Source: Streptomyces poonensis (GTDB lineage: Bacteria > Actinomycetota > Actinomycetes > Streptomycetales > Streptomycetaceae). From it: 64,000 nucleotides of DNA. The notes under the pieces were generated by a model. It was not told the DNA's origin and did no database searches. It saw nothing but the letters and a program-made list of their open reading frames with translations. The stretch's first letter is position 1. Every line of letters begins with the position of its first letter. The position numbers were made by a program, and so were the translations under genes. Below, piece after piece: positions 34,677 through 45,658 of the stretch. The DNA lies in assembly GCF_014650915.1 (NCBI RefSeq), contig NZ_BMVW01000008.1, positions 237,851 to 301,850 on the forward strand, given 5' to 3'.

Positions 34677-34724
34677 ATGCGTTTCGGGCTGCTTCTCCTT
34701 AGCTGCCGCGGCGAGGGCCTGTAG
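34677..34724 (+). CDS. leuA leader peptide (attenuation control)
   Basis: A 15-codon ORF reading MRFGLLLLSCRGEGL, with four consecutive Leu codons (CTG, CTT, CTC, CTT) and a fifth at the end. It lies 78 bases upstream of leuA and downstream of a -10-like box, so translation of a leaderless message is likely. Streptomyces leuA is known to have a Leu-rich leader. Ribosome stalling at low Leu-tRNA would favour an antiterminator. The mechanism in this strain is inferred. Confidence 0.85.
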   Translation: MRFGLLLLSCRGEGL

Positions 34725-34728
34725 ACGA

Positions 34729-34771
34729 GGCCGACTCCCTCCCCGCGGAGCTTGGCGTCGCGTCGTCGGCC
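34729..34771 (+). promoter_or_regulatory. Hairpin between leader peptide and leuA
   Basis: GGCCGAC (34729-34735) can pair with GTCGGCC (34765-34771) just after the leader stop codon. It is a candidate attenuator arm; a competing fold with the Leu codons was not worked out, and there is no U run. Confidence 0.4.
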
Positions 34772-34802
34772 GTCCTTCGGACATCTGAGGAGCCTACGCA
34801 CC

Positions 34803-36533
34803 ATGGCGAACCGCCAGCAGCCCACCTCCATGCCGGTCCACAAGTACCGCCCCTACGACCAGGTCGACATCGCCGACCGGACGTGGCCGGACAACCGGAT
34901 CACCAAGGCCCCGCGCTGGCTCTCCACCGATCTGCGCGACGGCAACCAGGCCCTGATCGACCCGATGTCGCCCGCCCGCAAGCGCGCGATGTTCGACCTG
35001 CTGGTCAAGATGGGCTACAAGGAGATCGAGATCGGCTTCCCGGCCTCCGGGCAGACCGACTACGACTTCGTGCGCTCGATCATCGAGGAGCCCGGCGCCA
35101 TCCCCGAGGACGTCACGATCTCCGTACTCACCCAGGCCCGTGAGGACCTGATCGAGCGGACCGTGGAGTCCCTGAAGGGCGCCCACCGCGCCACCGTCCA
35201 CCTGTACAACGCCACCGCCCCCGTCTTCCGCCGGGTCGTCTTCCGCGGCTCCAGGGACGACATCAAGCAGATCGCGATAGACGGCACCCGCCTGGTGATG
35301 GAGTACGCGGAGAAACTGCTGGGCCCGGAGACGCAGTTCGGCTACCAGTACAGCCCCGAGATCTTCACCGACACCGAGCTGGACTTCGCGCTGGAGGTCT
35401 GCGAGTCGGTGATGGACGTCTGGCAGCCCGGCCCGGACCGCGAGATCATCCTCAACCTGCCCGCCACCGTGGAGCGTTCGACGCCGTCCACGCACGCGGA
35501 CCGCTTCGAGTGGATGAGCCGCAACCTCTCCCGCCGCGAGTACATCTGCCTGTCGACCCACCCGCACAACGACCGCGGCACCGCCGTCGCCGCCGCCGAG
35601 CTGGCCGTGATGGCCGGCGCCGACCGCGTCGAGGGCTGCCTGTTCGGGCAGGGCGAGCGCACCGGCAACGTCGACCTGGTCACCCTGGGCATGAACCTGT
35701 TCTCCCAGGGCGTCGACCCGCAGATCGACTTCTCCGACATCGACGAGGTCCGCCGCACCGCCGAGTACTGCAACCAGATGGAGGTCCACCCGCGCCACCC
35801 CTACGCGGGCGACCTGGTCTACACGTCCTTCTCCGGCTCCCACCAGGACGCCATCAAGAAGGGCTTCGACGCCATGGAGGCCGACGCGAAGGCGCAGGAC
35901 AAGACGGTCGACGAGATCGAGTGGGCCGTGCCGTACCTGCCCATCGACCCCAAGGACGTCGGCCGCTCCTACGAGGCCGTGATCCGCGTCAACTCGCAGT
36001 CCGGCAAGGGCGGTATCGCGTACGTCCTGAAGAACGACCACAAGCTGGACCTGCCGCGCCGGATGCAGATCGAGTTCTCGAAGATCATCCAGGCGAAGAC
36101 GGACGCCGAGGGCGGCGAGGTCACCCCGAAGGACATCTGGGCGGTCTTCCAGGACGAGTACCTGCCGAACCCGGACAACCCCTGGGGCCGTATCCAGGTC
36201 CGCAACGGCCAGACCACCACGGACAAGGACGGCGTGGACACCCTCACCGTCGACGCCGAGGTGGACGGCGTGGAGACCACCCTGGTCGGCACCGGCAACG
36301 GCCCGATCTCCGCGTTCTTCCACGCGCTGCAGGGCATCGGCGTCGACGCACGGCTGCTGGACTACCAGGAGCACACGATGAGCGAGGGCGCCTCCGCGTC
36401 GGCCGCCTCGTACATCGAGCTCGCCATCGACGACAAGGTGCTGTGGGGCATCGGCATCGATGCGAACACGACACGCGCATCGCTGAAGGCCGCCGTGTCG
36501 GCCGTCAACCGGGCCGGCCGCCGTTCGGCCTGA
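34803..36533 (+). CDS. leuA: 2-isopropylmalate synthase
   Basis: 576 aa, the long (LeuA type 2) form usual in actinobacteria. The DRE-TIM barrel holds STDLRDGNQALIDPMS and the metal ligands HPHNDRG; LGMNLFSQGVDP follows. The C-terminal regulatory domain for leucine feedback occupies about 430-576. Condenses acetyl-CoA with 2-oxoisovalerate as the first committed step of leucine synthesis. GAGGAGCC lies ahead of ATG 34803. Preceded by a Leu-rich leader peptide. Confidence 0.97.
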   Translation: MANRQQPTSMPVHKYRPYDQVDIADRTWPDNRITKAPRWLSTDLRDGNQALIDPMSPARKRAMFDLLVKMGYKEIEIGFPASGQTDYDFVRSIIEEPGAIPEDVTISVLTQAREDLIERTVESLKGAHRATVHLYNATAPVFRRVVFRGSRDDIKQIAIDGTRLVMEYAEKLLGPETQFGYQYSPEIFTDTELDFALEVCESVMDVWQPGPDREIILNLPATVERSTPSTHADRFEWMSRNLSRREYICLSTHPHNDRGTAVAAAELAVMAGADRVEGCLFGQGERTGNVDLVTLGMNLFSQGVDPQIDFSDIDEVRRTAEYCNQMEVHPRHPYAGDLVYTSFSGSHQDAIKKGFDAMEADAKAQDKTVDEIEWAVPYLPIDPKDVGRSYEAVIRVNSQSGKGGIAYVLKNDHKLDLPRRMQIEFSKIIQAKTDAEGGEVTPKDIWAVFQDEYLPNPDNPWGRIQVRNGQTTTDKDGVDTLTVDAEVDGVETTLVGTGNGPISAFFHALQGIGVDARLLDYQEHTMSEGASASAASYIELAIDDKVLWGIGIDANTTRASLKAAVSAVNRAGRRSA

Positions 36534-36558
36534 CCGGCTGTCCTGCCTGGGCTCTTGA

Positions 36559-36590
36559 GGTCCCGCCTGCCGTACGCGGCGGGCGGGACC
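36559..36590 (+). terminator. Strong GC hairpin terminator after leuA
   Basis: Arms 36559-36572 and 36577-36590 pair over 14 bases (one G-U) around the loop TACG, 25 bases past the leuA stop. No U run follows, as in many Streptomyces terminators. Confidence 0.65.
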
Positions 36591-36729
36591 GCGTCGTGCA
36601 CCGGCCAATACCGGCCATGCGTTCGCTCTATCACGAACGGGTCTCTTCCGGAGTGCTGACTCCACCTCAACAATGTGGCTAACATCACCAAGCGCGGCGA
36701 TGATGCCGCGGCCGCGACGGAGGTGCGAC

Positions 36730-37527
36730 GTGCTGCCAGCCCGTGGAGGAGACAGCCAGGACGGCAGGGGCGACCACGAGGGCCGTACGCCGCGCACGCC
36801 GGGCCACGGCACGGCGAGCCGGGTACCGCACTCCGGCACGGCGCGCCGCGCGATCGTGAGGCTCCGGCTGAACCGCGCCCTCGGTGTCCGCACCGCGTGG
36901 ACGGCCGTCGGCGACGGGGAGTTCTTCTGCCCCGGCTGCGGGGGCGACCGCAACTACCAGCGCCTCATGGGCCGGCGCCGTTTCACCCTCGTCGGCATCC
37001 CCCTCGTGCCGCGCGGGGAGACCGGCCCGACGGTGGAGTGCGCGGCCTGCCGCCGCCGCTACGGCACCGACGCGCTGGACCACCCGACGACGACCCGTTT
37101 CTCGGCGATGCTGCGCGACGCCGTGCACACGGTCGCGCTGGCCGTCCTCGCGGCCTGCGTCCCCTGTGCCCCCTCCTCCCTCACGACCGCCGCGGGCGCG
37201 GTGCGCTCCGCCGGCTTCGACGACTGCACGGAGGGCCAGCTCGGCGCGCTCGTCGAGGCGCTGGCCGCCGACACGGGCCGGGTGTTCGGCGAGCCCTGCG
37301 GGGCGGGTCTGGCCATAGAGCTCCATGAGGCCCTGGACCCGCTGGCCCCGCACCTCGCCCCCGCCGGCCGCGAGTCCATCCTGCTCCAGGGCGCCCGGAT
37401 CGCCCTGGCCGACGGCCCGTACACCCCGGCCGAACGCGACGTCCTGGCGACGGTGGGCGCCGCCCTCACCATCGAGGCGGACGAGGTGACCCGGCTGCTC
37501 CAGGCGGCGGCCCGGACGCCTTCGTGA
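36730..37527 (+). CDS. TerB-like protein with zinc ribbon
   Basis: 265 aa from GTG 36730 (GGAGG about six bases upstream). A basic, poorly conserved N-terminus is followed by a zinc ribbon (FFCPGCGGDRNYQ, then VECAACRRRYG; about 77-120) and a helical TerB-like domain (about 145-262) with LQGARIALADGPYTPAERDVLATVGAAL. TerB-like proteins occur near membrane and tellurite-stress proteins. No other ter genes are nearby, so function is open. Databases often call it a TerB family tellurite resistance protein. Confidence 0.8.
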   Translation: MLPARGGDSQDGRGDHEGRTPRTPGHGTASRVPHSGTARRAIVRLRLNRALGVRTAWTAVGDGEFFCPGCGGDRNYQRLMGRRRFTLVGIPLVPRGETGPTVECAACRRRYGTDALDHPTTTRFSAMLRDAVHTVALAVLAACVPCAPSSLTTAAGAVRSAGFDDCTEGQLGALVEALAADTGRVFGEPCGAGLAIELHEALDPLAPHLAPAGRESILLQGARIALADGPYTPAERDVLATVGAALTIEADEVTRLLQAAARTPS

Positions 37528-37566
37528 GATGTTGCCGTGACGTGTGAGAGGCAATAGGTTTCCCGG

Positions 37567-37579
37567 GACGTCCGACATC
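37567..37579. promoter_or_regulatory. Candidate GntR operator upstream of sialidase
   Basis: GACGTCCGACATC is an imperfect inverted repeat, 21 bases upstream of the sialidase start. It equals the palindrome GACGTCCTACGTC in the ABC-operon/GntR intergenic gap (45555-45567) at 11 of 13 positions. This may be a shared operator, though by chance alone a match this good is not negligible. Confidence 0.4.
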
Positions 37580-37599
37580 CCACCTCCGGGGAACCATCC

Positions 37600-38811
37600 T
37601 TGCCAGCCTTTCCCGCCCTGCCGGGCAGAAGCCGTACGGTCGCCGCGATCGTCGCCGCCGGACTGCTCACCGCCCTCACCGTCACCGTCAAGGCCGATGC
37701 GGACGCGTCCGCGCGCGGATGCCCGCCCTCCGTGCCGTACGAGGCGGGCCGCTCCGGCTACGCCTCGTACCGCATCCCGGCCGTGGTCAGGACCGAGGCG
37801 GGCACGGTGCTCGCCTTCGCCGAGGGGCGGCGCGACGGCGCGGGCGACACCGGGAACATCGACGTGGTGCTCAGGCGGTCCACCGACGGCGGCTGCACCT
37901 GGGGGCCGCAGCGGGTGGTGACGGCGGGCGAGGGCGACACGCGCGGCAACCCGGCGCCCGTGGTGGATCCGAGGACCGGCCGGATCGTGCTGGTCACCAG
38001 CTACAACAGCGGTGAGGTGACCGAGGCGGAGATCATGCGCGGCGAGGTCACCTCGGAGCAGGGCCGCCGGGTGTTCGTCCAGATGAGCCGCGACGACGGC
38101 CGCAGCTTCAGCGCCCCGCGCGAGATCACCAACTCGGTGGGACACGGCAACTGGCGCTGGTACGCGACCGGTCCCGGCCACGGGGTCGCCCTCACCAGCG
38201 AGTCGCTGTACGGCCGCCTGGTGATCCCCGCGAACCACTCCGACCCACCCCCGGCCGGCTCCACGGACACGGGCGAGGAGGCCAAGTACTACGGCGCCCA
38301 CGCCCTCCACTCCGACGACGGCGGCCTGACCTGGGACCTGGGCTTCGTCGACGACTCGTACGACGGCACGGACAACTCCAACGAGAGCAGCGCGGCCGAA
38401 CTCCCCGACGGGCGCCTGTACTTCAGCGCCCGCGACCAGAACGGCACCGGCGAGGGCAACCGCCTCGACGCGTACTCCAGTGACGGCGGCGAGACCCTGG
38501 ACCGCCCGTACACCGTCCAGCCCACCCTGAACGACGTCCCGGTGGTCCAGGGCAGCACCGTCCAGATGCAGGACGGGCCCCTGCTCTTCTCCGGCCCGTC
38601 CGTACCGACCGAGCGCCGGTCGATGGCCGTCTGGCGCAGCGACGACGGGGGCGAGAGCTTCACCAAGGCCCTGACCCTGTCCTCGCAGCCGGCCGCCTAC
38701 TCCGACCTGGTCCCGCTCGGCCGCGGCCACGTGGGCGTGCTGTACGAGACCGGTGAGAAGGGCCCGTACGAGCGGATCGTCTTCCGGCGGCTGCGGGTCG
38801 TGGACCTGTAG
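37600..38811 (+). CDS. Secreted exo-alpha-sialidase (GH33)
   Basis: 403 aa from TTG 37600. The hydrophobic run AAIVAAGLLTALTVTV after SRT predicts a Sec signal peptide (to about residue 36). The YRIP motif with catalytic Arg (R58) is followed by Asp boxes STDGGCTW (94-101), SRDDGRSF, SDDGGLTW, SSDGGETL and SDDGGESF. Releases terminal sialic acids from glycans outside the cell. It is convergent with a NanA/DapA-type lyase and an ABC importer, which supports a sialic-acid use pathway. GGGGA is eight bases ahead of the start. Confidence 0.9.
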   Translation: MPAFPALPGRSRTVAAIVAAGLLTALTVTVKADADASARGCPPSVPYEAGRSGYASYRIPAVVRTEAGTVLAFAEGRRDGAGDTGNIDVVLRRSTDGGCTWGPQRVVTAGEGDTRGNPAPVVDPRTGRIVLVTSYNSGEVTEAEIMRGEVTSEQGRRVFVQMSRDDGRSFSAPREITNSVGHGNWRWYATGPGHGVALTSESLYGRLVIPANHSDPPPAGSTDTGEEAKYYGAHALHSDDGGLTWDLGFVDDSYDGTDNSNESSAAELPDGRLYFSARDQNGTGEGNRLDAYSSDGGETLDRPYTVQPTLNDVPVVQGSTVQMQDGPLLFSGPSVPTERRSMAVWRSDDGGESFTKALTLSSQPAAYSDLVPLGRGHVGVLYETGEKGPYERIVFRRLRVVDL

Positions 38812-38820
38812 CCCCGCGGC

Positions 38821-39759
38821 TCACAGCAGACCGGCCGCCGCCAGGTACTTGCCCACCCGCTCCGCCTCGCCCGGCGACAGCGGGACCTGTGGTTCGGCCG
38901 TGGCCTCGCAGGCGATGACGCCCCGCAGCCGGAGCGCGGCCTTGAAGGCGCCGAGCGCGGACGAGCTGCCGCCCATCCGGCCGTCGGACGCGCCGACGCC
39001 GACCATCCGGAACAGGGCACACAGCCGCTCCTGTTCGGCGCGGGCCCGCTCCATGTCGCCCGCGCGGCAGAGGTCGTACAGGCGTACGTAGCCGGCGGGG
39101 TCGACGTTGGCGAGGCCGGGCACCGCGCCGTCGGCGCCCAGCGCCAGCGCCGTGTCGACGAGCAGCTCGGAGCCGGTCAGGGCGCTGAAGCCGGTGATGT
39201 CCTGGCGGGTCCTGGCCCCCGTCACCACGGCCCGGAAGCCGGCCAGGTCGCCGCTGGAGTCCTTCAGCCCGGCCAGCACGCCCTCCGCCGCCAGGTCCAG
39301 GACCAGATCGGCGTCCAGCCCGGTGTGGACGGCGACCGGGATGTCGTACGCGACGACCGGCACCGGGGATCCGGCGGCGATCAGCCGGAAGTGGCGGGCG
39401 ATCTCGGCCGGGTGGGTGGTGGTGTAGAAGGGGGCGGTCGCCACGACCGCGTCGGCGCCCGCCCCGGTCACGGACCGCACCTGGTCCAGGACCCGCGGGG
39501 TCGTCATGTCGATCACCCCGGCCAGCACGGGGAGCCGGCCGGCCACGCGGGCCACGGCCGTTTCCACGACCAGCCGGCGCTGCCGGTCCGTCAGATACGC
39601 CGCCTCCGACGAGGAGCCGAGGACGAACAGCCCGTGCACCCCCGCGTCCACCAGATGGTCGACCAGCCGGACCAGGGAGTCCACGTCCACCTCGCGTTCC
39701 GGTGTCAGCGGAGTGCAGACGGGCGGGACGACACCGGTCAGCGGGGCGGGAAAGGTCAT
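38821..39759 (-). CDS. DapA/NanA family lyase (candidate N-acetylneuraminate lyase)
   Basis: 312 aa from ATG 39759 (GGGAG five bases upstream). Class I aldolase barrel: the Schiff-base Lys is in AGLKDSSGD and the catalytic Tyr in VAYDIPVAVH. The GTTGE motif of true DHDPS reads GSSSEA here, so it is not a standard lysine-pathway enzyme. Being last in the ABC importer operon and next to a sialidase makes N-acetylneuraminate lyase the best guess. Other keto-acid aldolases (KDG type) remain possible. Its start overlaps the stop of the upstream ATPase gene. Confidence 0.75.
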   Translation of the reverse strand: MTFPAPLTGVVPPVCTPLTPEREVDVDSLVRLVDHLVDAGVHGLFVLGSSSEAAYLTDRQRRLVVETAVARVAGRLPVLAGVIDMTTPRVLDQVRSVTGAGADAVVATAPFYTTTHPAEIARHFRLIAAGSPVPVVAYDIPVAVHTGLDADLVLDLAAEGVLAGLKDSSGDLAGFRAVVTGARTRQDITGFSALTGSELLVDTALALGADGAVPGLANVDPAGYVRLYDLCRAGDMERARAEQERLCALFRMVGVGASDGRMGGSSSALGAFKAALRLRGVIACEATAEPQVPLSPGEAERVGKYLAAAGLL

Positions 39760-40840
39760 GGGGACTCCCTCGGGGGCTTCGTCGGTCCGTGCGGGCCGGC
39801 CGTGACCGCGGCGGCCTGGGCGACGAGTTCCCGCGTGGGCCGGCCTTCCTCCACCGGATGGTGGCACCGGAAGCGGTGTCCTGGGGTGGTTCCGGGTGAT
39901 GCGTCCGGAAATGCGTCGGCGCACATCTCGGTGGCCTTCCAGCAGCGCGTACGGAACGGGCAACCGCTCGGCGGGCGGGTCGCCGACGGCACGGGCCCGG
40001 TCAGCGGGATCGGGTCGACGGGGTCCAGCAGGCCGGGCGTGGCGGAGAACAGCGCCCGGGTGTAGGGGTGCCGGGCGCGGTCGGTGACCTCGCCGGCCGG
40101 GGCCTCCTCGACGATCCGGCCGAGATACATGGTGATCACGCGGTCGCTCATCCGCCGTACCGTCTGGATGTCGTGCGACACGAACACCAGGGCCAGGCCG
40201 AGGCGTTCCTTCAGGTCCAGCAGGAGGTTGAGGATCTGGGCGCGGACCGACACGTCCAGCGCGCTCGTCGGTTCGTCAGCCACCACCAGGTCCGGGTCGA
40301 GCGCGAGCGCCCGGGCGACGGCGACGCGCTGGCGCTGGCCGCCCGACAGCTGGCCGGGCAGCGCGTCGGCGAGCGCCGGAGGGAGGCCGACGAGGGACAT
40401 CAGCTCCCGTACGCGTGCCTCGCGTTCGGTGGGTGTGCCGTGTCTGTGCACGTCCAGGGGGTCGCGCAGGATCCGCCGGACGGGCAGGCGCCGGTTGAGC
40501 GCCGTGGACGGGTCCTGGAAGACCATGCCGGTGCCGCGGCCGACCGTCGCGCGCCGCTCGGCCGGCTTCATGGCCCACAGGTCACGGCCCCGGAGGAGCA
40601 CGGTGCCGGAGACCGGCCGCTCCGCGCCCACCAGCACCTTCGCCAGCGTCGACTTGCCGCAGCCGGACTCGCCGACCACGCCGACCGTCTCACCGGGCGC
40701 GACGGTGAGGTCGGCGCCGGTGAGGGCGTACACGTGGTCGCGGGTGAACAGGCCGCCGCTGCGGGCCCGGTGGACGACGTGCACGCCGTGCAGCGCGATG
40801 AGCGGGGTCTCCGTGGAGGACGTGGAGGACGGGGAGGGCG

Positions 40841-40844
<4 letters not shown>
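39756..40844 (-). CDS. Peptide-type ABC transporter ATP-binding protein (DppF-like)
   Basis: 362 aa from ATG 40844. Walker A GESGCGKS, Q-loop VFQDPSTALNRR, signature LSGGQRQR, Walker B LVVADEPTSALD and the H-loop VSHDI are intact. The C-terminal oligopeptide-transporter extension contains CPFRTRCWKATEMC, with the cysteine cluster typical of the Dpp/Opp subfamily that binds an Fe-S cluster. Start overlaps the stop of the fused permease-ATPase gene. Drives import through the DppB/DppC-like permeases. Confidence 0.93.
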
Positions 40845-42900
<2,056 letters not shown>

Positions 42901-42904
<4 letters not shown>

Positions 42905-43863
42905 CGGTTCGCCTCCCGCAGTCGCGGATTGACCAGCAGATAGAGGATGTCGATGACGAGGTTGACGACCACGAAGCCGGCCGCCGTGGTCAGCACCACG
43001 CCCTGGACGACGGCCGGGTCGCCGTTCTTCACGGCGTCGATCATCAGCTTGCCCATCCCCGGCAGCGAGAAGATCGTCTCGATGACGACCGCGCCGCCCA
43101 GCAGATAGCCCACGCGCAGCCCGAGGACCGTGAGCGGGTTGACGAGGGCGTTGCGCAGGACGTTCCGCCCGACCACGACCCGCGGCGGCAGCCCGCTCCC
43201 GATCGCGGTCCGTACGTAGTCCTTGTCGAGCTCCTCCACCACCGCCGTCCGCACGATCCGGGTGAGCTGGGCCGCCACCGGCAGCGACAGCGCGAGCGCG
43301 GGCAGCGTCATGGTCTTGAGCCAGCCGGTGAAGGAGTCGGCCGGGTTGATGTATCCGCCGGACGGGAACCAGCCCCGGTCCACCGCCAGGTACTGGATCA
43401 TCAGCAGCGCCAGCCAGAATCCGGGCGCAGCGACCCCGGTCAGCGACACCACGCGGATGAGCTGGTCGGGCAGCCGGTCGCGGTGGATCGCGGCCGTCAC
43501 CCCGCCGAGCAGCGCGAGGACCACCGCGATGCCCAGGCCCAGGAAGGTGAGCTGGAGGGTGAGCGGCAGGGCCGTGAAGACCTGGTCGACCACCGGCTCG
43601 CGGGTCAGCGCGCTGATGCCCATGTCACCGTGGAGCAGATCGCCGACGAACGCGGCGTACCGCACCGGCAGCGGGTCCAGCAGGCCGTGCTCCTCGCGGA
43701 ACGCGTGCAGCTGCTCCGGCGTCGGATTGGCGCCCTGGAAGAACGCCGACGCCGGGTCCACGTCCGAGAACCGCATGACGAGGAACACGAACAGCACGAT
43801 GCCGAGCATCAGCGGGACCAGCAGGGCGATCCGGCGCAGCAGGATCCTCAGGACGGCGGTCAC
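42901..43863 (-). CDS. Peptide-type ABC transporter permease (DppB-like)
   Basis: 320 aa from GTG 43863. An N-terminal helix (IALLVPLMLGIVLFVFLVMRF), a large external loop, then five helices. The EAA-type loop is VRTAIGSGLPPRVVVGRNVLRNALVNP. Forms the heterodimeric channel with the fused permease. Overlaps the next gene by four bases and follows the solute-binding protein gene by four bases. Confidence 0.93.
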
Positions 43864-43867
43864 GGGA

Positions 43868-45511
43868 TCACGCCCACTTTGCCTGAAGCAGGTTGATACC
43901 CGGGTACGGCTGCGCTCTGATCCCCGACAGCCGAGCCGGGTCCCACGCCGTCATCAGCTCGTTGTGGACGACCGGGTAGAGCACGGCCTGTTCGGCGACG
44001 ACGTCGATGTAGTCCTGGATCATCTCGCGCTTGCGCCGCGGGTCGGGCTCGCGCGTCGCCCGCTCCATGTCCCGGAACAACTGTTGCGCGACGGGGTCGT
44101 CGGCCCAGCGGGTGTACCCCATCCACAGGTTCCCGGGGCCGTAGTTGTAGTGCATGATCAGGTCGGCGTCGAGGCCGAACTGGTTGGGGTTCGACGCCGC
44201 TGCCACCACCTGGTAGTCCCGCCTCTGGTCCAGCTTCGTGAAGACGGCCGTGGTCTCCTGCGGCGACAGCGTGGTCTCGACACCGATCGCGTCCCAGGAC
44301 GCCTTGATGGTGGGCAGGCAGTCCACGATCCAGCTGACGTTGACGGCGAGGATCTCGACGTTCAGCCTGCTGACCCCGGCCTGCTTCAGCAGCGCCCTCG
44401 CCCGGTCCGGGTCGTGGCCGTAGACGGTCTTGGCCCGCCGGTAGCCGGGATTGGCCTCGTTCAGGAAGGAACTCGCGGGCCTCCCGTGCCCCTTGAGAGC
44501 GACCTCCACCATCTTCTCGGTGTCGATGGCGTAGTGCAGCGCCTGCCGCACCCGTACGTCGTCGAACGGCTTGTGCTCCGTGTTGAACATCAGGAAGAGG
44601 TTGTTCATCCCGAAGCCGCTCCCCACGGTCAGGCCGCTCCGCTCCAGCCGGTCGATGTTGGCGTACGGGATGTTGTCGGCGATCTGCGCGCCCGCGCTGC
44701 CGCCGGAGATCTTCGCGACGCGCGGGGCGGCGTCGACGACGGTCAGCCAGTTCATCCGCTTGAAGGCGGGCGGGCGCGGGCCGTCGTAGCCGTCGAAGGC
44801 CTCGAAGGTGGTGTTGGACTTCGGGTGGTGCGCGGTCTGCCGGTACGGCCCGGATCCGACCGCCTTGCCCGCGACGGCGTCCTCCCAGCCGCCCGGCCGC
44901 CCGTACACGTGCCTCGGCATGATCTTCGCGAGGGTGAGCCGGGCGAGACCGTCCGGGAAGGGGAACTTCAGTACGAGCTCGACGCTCCGCTCGCCCGTCT
45001 TCCGCACGTCCTCCAGCCAGCTCGCGAAGAAGCCCTTGGCGAGGGTCTGCGTGCCCGGGTCGAGGATGCGGTCGAAGACGAAGACGACGTCGTCGGCGGT
45101 GACGGGCTTCCCGTCGTGGAAGGTGGCCCCGGAGCGCAGCGTGAACTTCCAGGAGGTACCGCGCAGGTCCGCGTCCCCCGGCACCTCGGTGGCGAGCGCC
45201 GCGTACGGCTCGCGCGAGATGGGGTCGGTGTCGAGGAGGCCCTCGTAGATGTGGTGGTTGGCCGCCATGGAGAAGGCGGACGCGGTCTGCGCGGGGTCCC
45301 AGCTGCCGTCGTTGCCGTAACCGATCACGGCGGTCAGCGTGCCGTTCCCACCCCCGCCCCCGCCTCCGGTGGCGATGGTGGACTCCGGCCCCCATGAGCA
45401 GCCCGACAGCGAGGCGGGAAGCGCGGCGGCCGCGCCCAGGGCTCCGGAGTACCTCAGGAACGCCCGGCGGTGCGGCGCCGGTACGTCATCGTCGTCGGTC
45501 GCGTCGCGCAC
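43868..45511 (-). CDS. ABC transporter solute-binding lipoprotein (family 5), Tat-type signal
   Basis: 547 aa from GTG 45511 (GGAGG four bases upstream). The signal RRAFLRYSGALGAAAALP with lipobox LSGC (Cys38) looks like a Tat-exported lipoprotein. The mature domain has SBP_bac_5 marks: GLLDTDPISREP, VTADDVVFVFDRI, NNLFLMFNTEHKPF, VRQALHYAIDTEKM. Family members bind peptides, nickel, oligosaccharides or, in the SatA-type, sialic acid. Binding of a sialic acid is inferred from the locus. Leads the operon that ends with the DapA/NanA-like gene. Confidence 0.9.
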   Translation of the reverse strand: MRDATDDDDVPAPHRRAFLRYSGALGAAAALPASLSGCSWGPESTIATGGGGGGGNGTLTAVIGYGNDGSWDPAQTASAFSMAANHHIYEGLLDTDPISREPYAALATEVPGDADLRGTSWKFTLRSGATFHDGKPVTADDVVFVFDRILDPGTQTLAKGFFASWLEDVRKTGERSVELVLKFPFPDGLARLTLAKIMPRHVYGRPGGWEDAVAGKAVGSGPYRQTAHHPKSNTTFEAFDGYDGPRPPAFKRMNWLTVVDAAPRVAKISGGSAGAQIADNIPYANIDRLERSGLTVGSGFGMNNLFLMFNTEHKPFDDVRVRQALHYAIDTEKMVEVALKGHGRPASSFLNEANPGYRRAKTVYGHDPDRARALLKQAGVSRLNVEILAVNVSWIVDCLPTIKASWDAIGVETTLSPQETTAVFTKLDQRRDYQVVAAASNPNQFGLDADLIMHYNYGPGNLWMGYTRWADDPVAQQLFRDMERATREPDPRRKREMIQDYIDVVAEQAVLYPVVHNELMTAWDPARLSGIRAQPYPGINLLQAKWA

Positions 45512-45554
45512 GGATCCTCCAGCGAGAGGAGCGAGAGGTGGGGGGAGGAGATAC

Positions 45555-45567
45555 GACGTCCTACGTC
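45555..45567. promoter_or_regulatory. Palindrome between ABC operon and GntR gene
   Basis: GACGT-CCT-ACGTC is a 13-base inverted repeat about 44 bases upstream of the solute-binding protein start. It is a candidate operator for the divergent GntR protein, with a similar site before the sialidase (37567-37579). Confidence 0.5.
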
Positions 45568-45645
45568 ACAGGGGGCTACGCGACCATAGGAGGGGGTCCG
45601 GGGAGGGTCAAGGGAGCGCGCAGGGGTGGCGTGTCCGCCTCGGCG

Positions 45646-45651
45646 TACGAT
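45646..45651 (+). promoter_or_regulatory. -10 box of leaderless GntR transcript
   Basis: TACGAT lies seven bases before ATG 45659. This spacing implies the message starts at the start codon; no clear -35 hexamer was seen. Confidence 0.45.
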
Positions 45652-45658
45652 GCGGCGC

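Noticed and set aside
36730..37527. Tellurite-resistance island
   Set aside because: Only a single TerB-like protein is present, without terA, terC, terD or terE neighbours.
38821..39759. Lysine-pathway dihydrodipicolinate synthase
   Set aside because: The GTTGE motif is replaced and the gene is embedded in a transport operon beside a sialidase.
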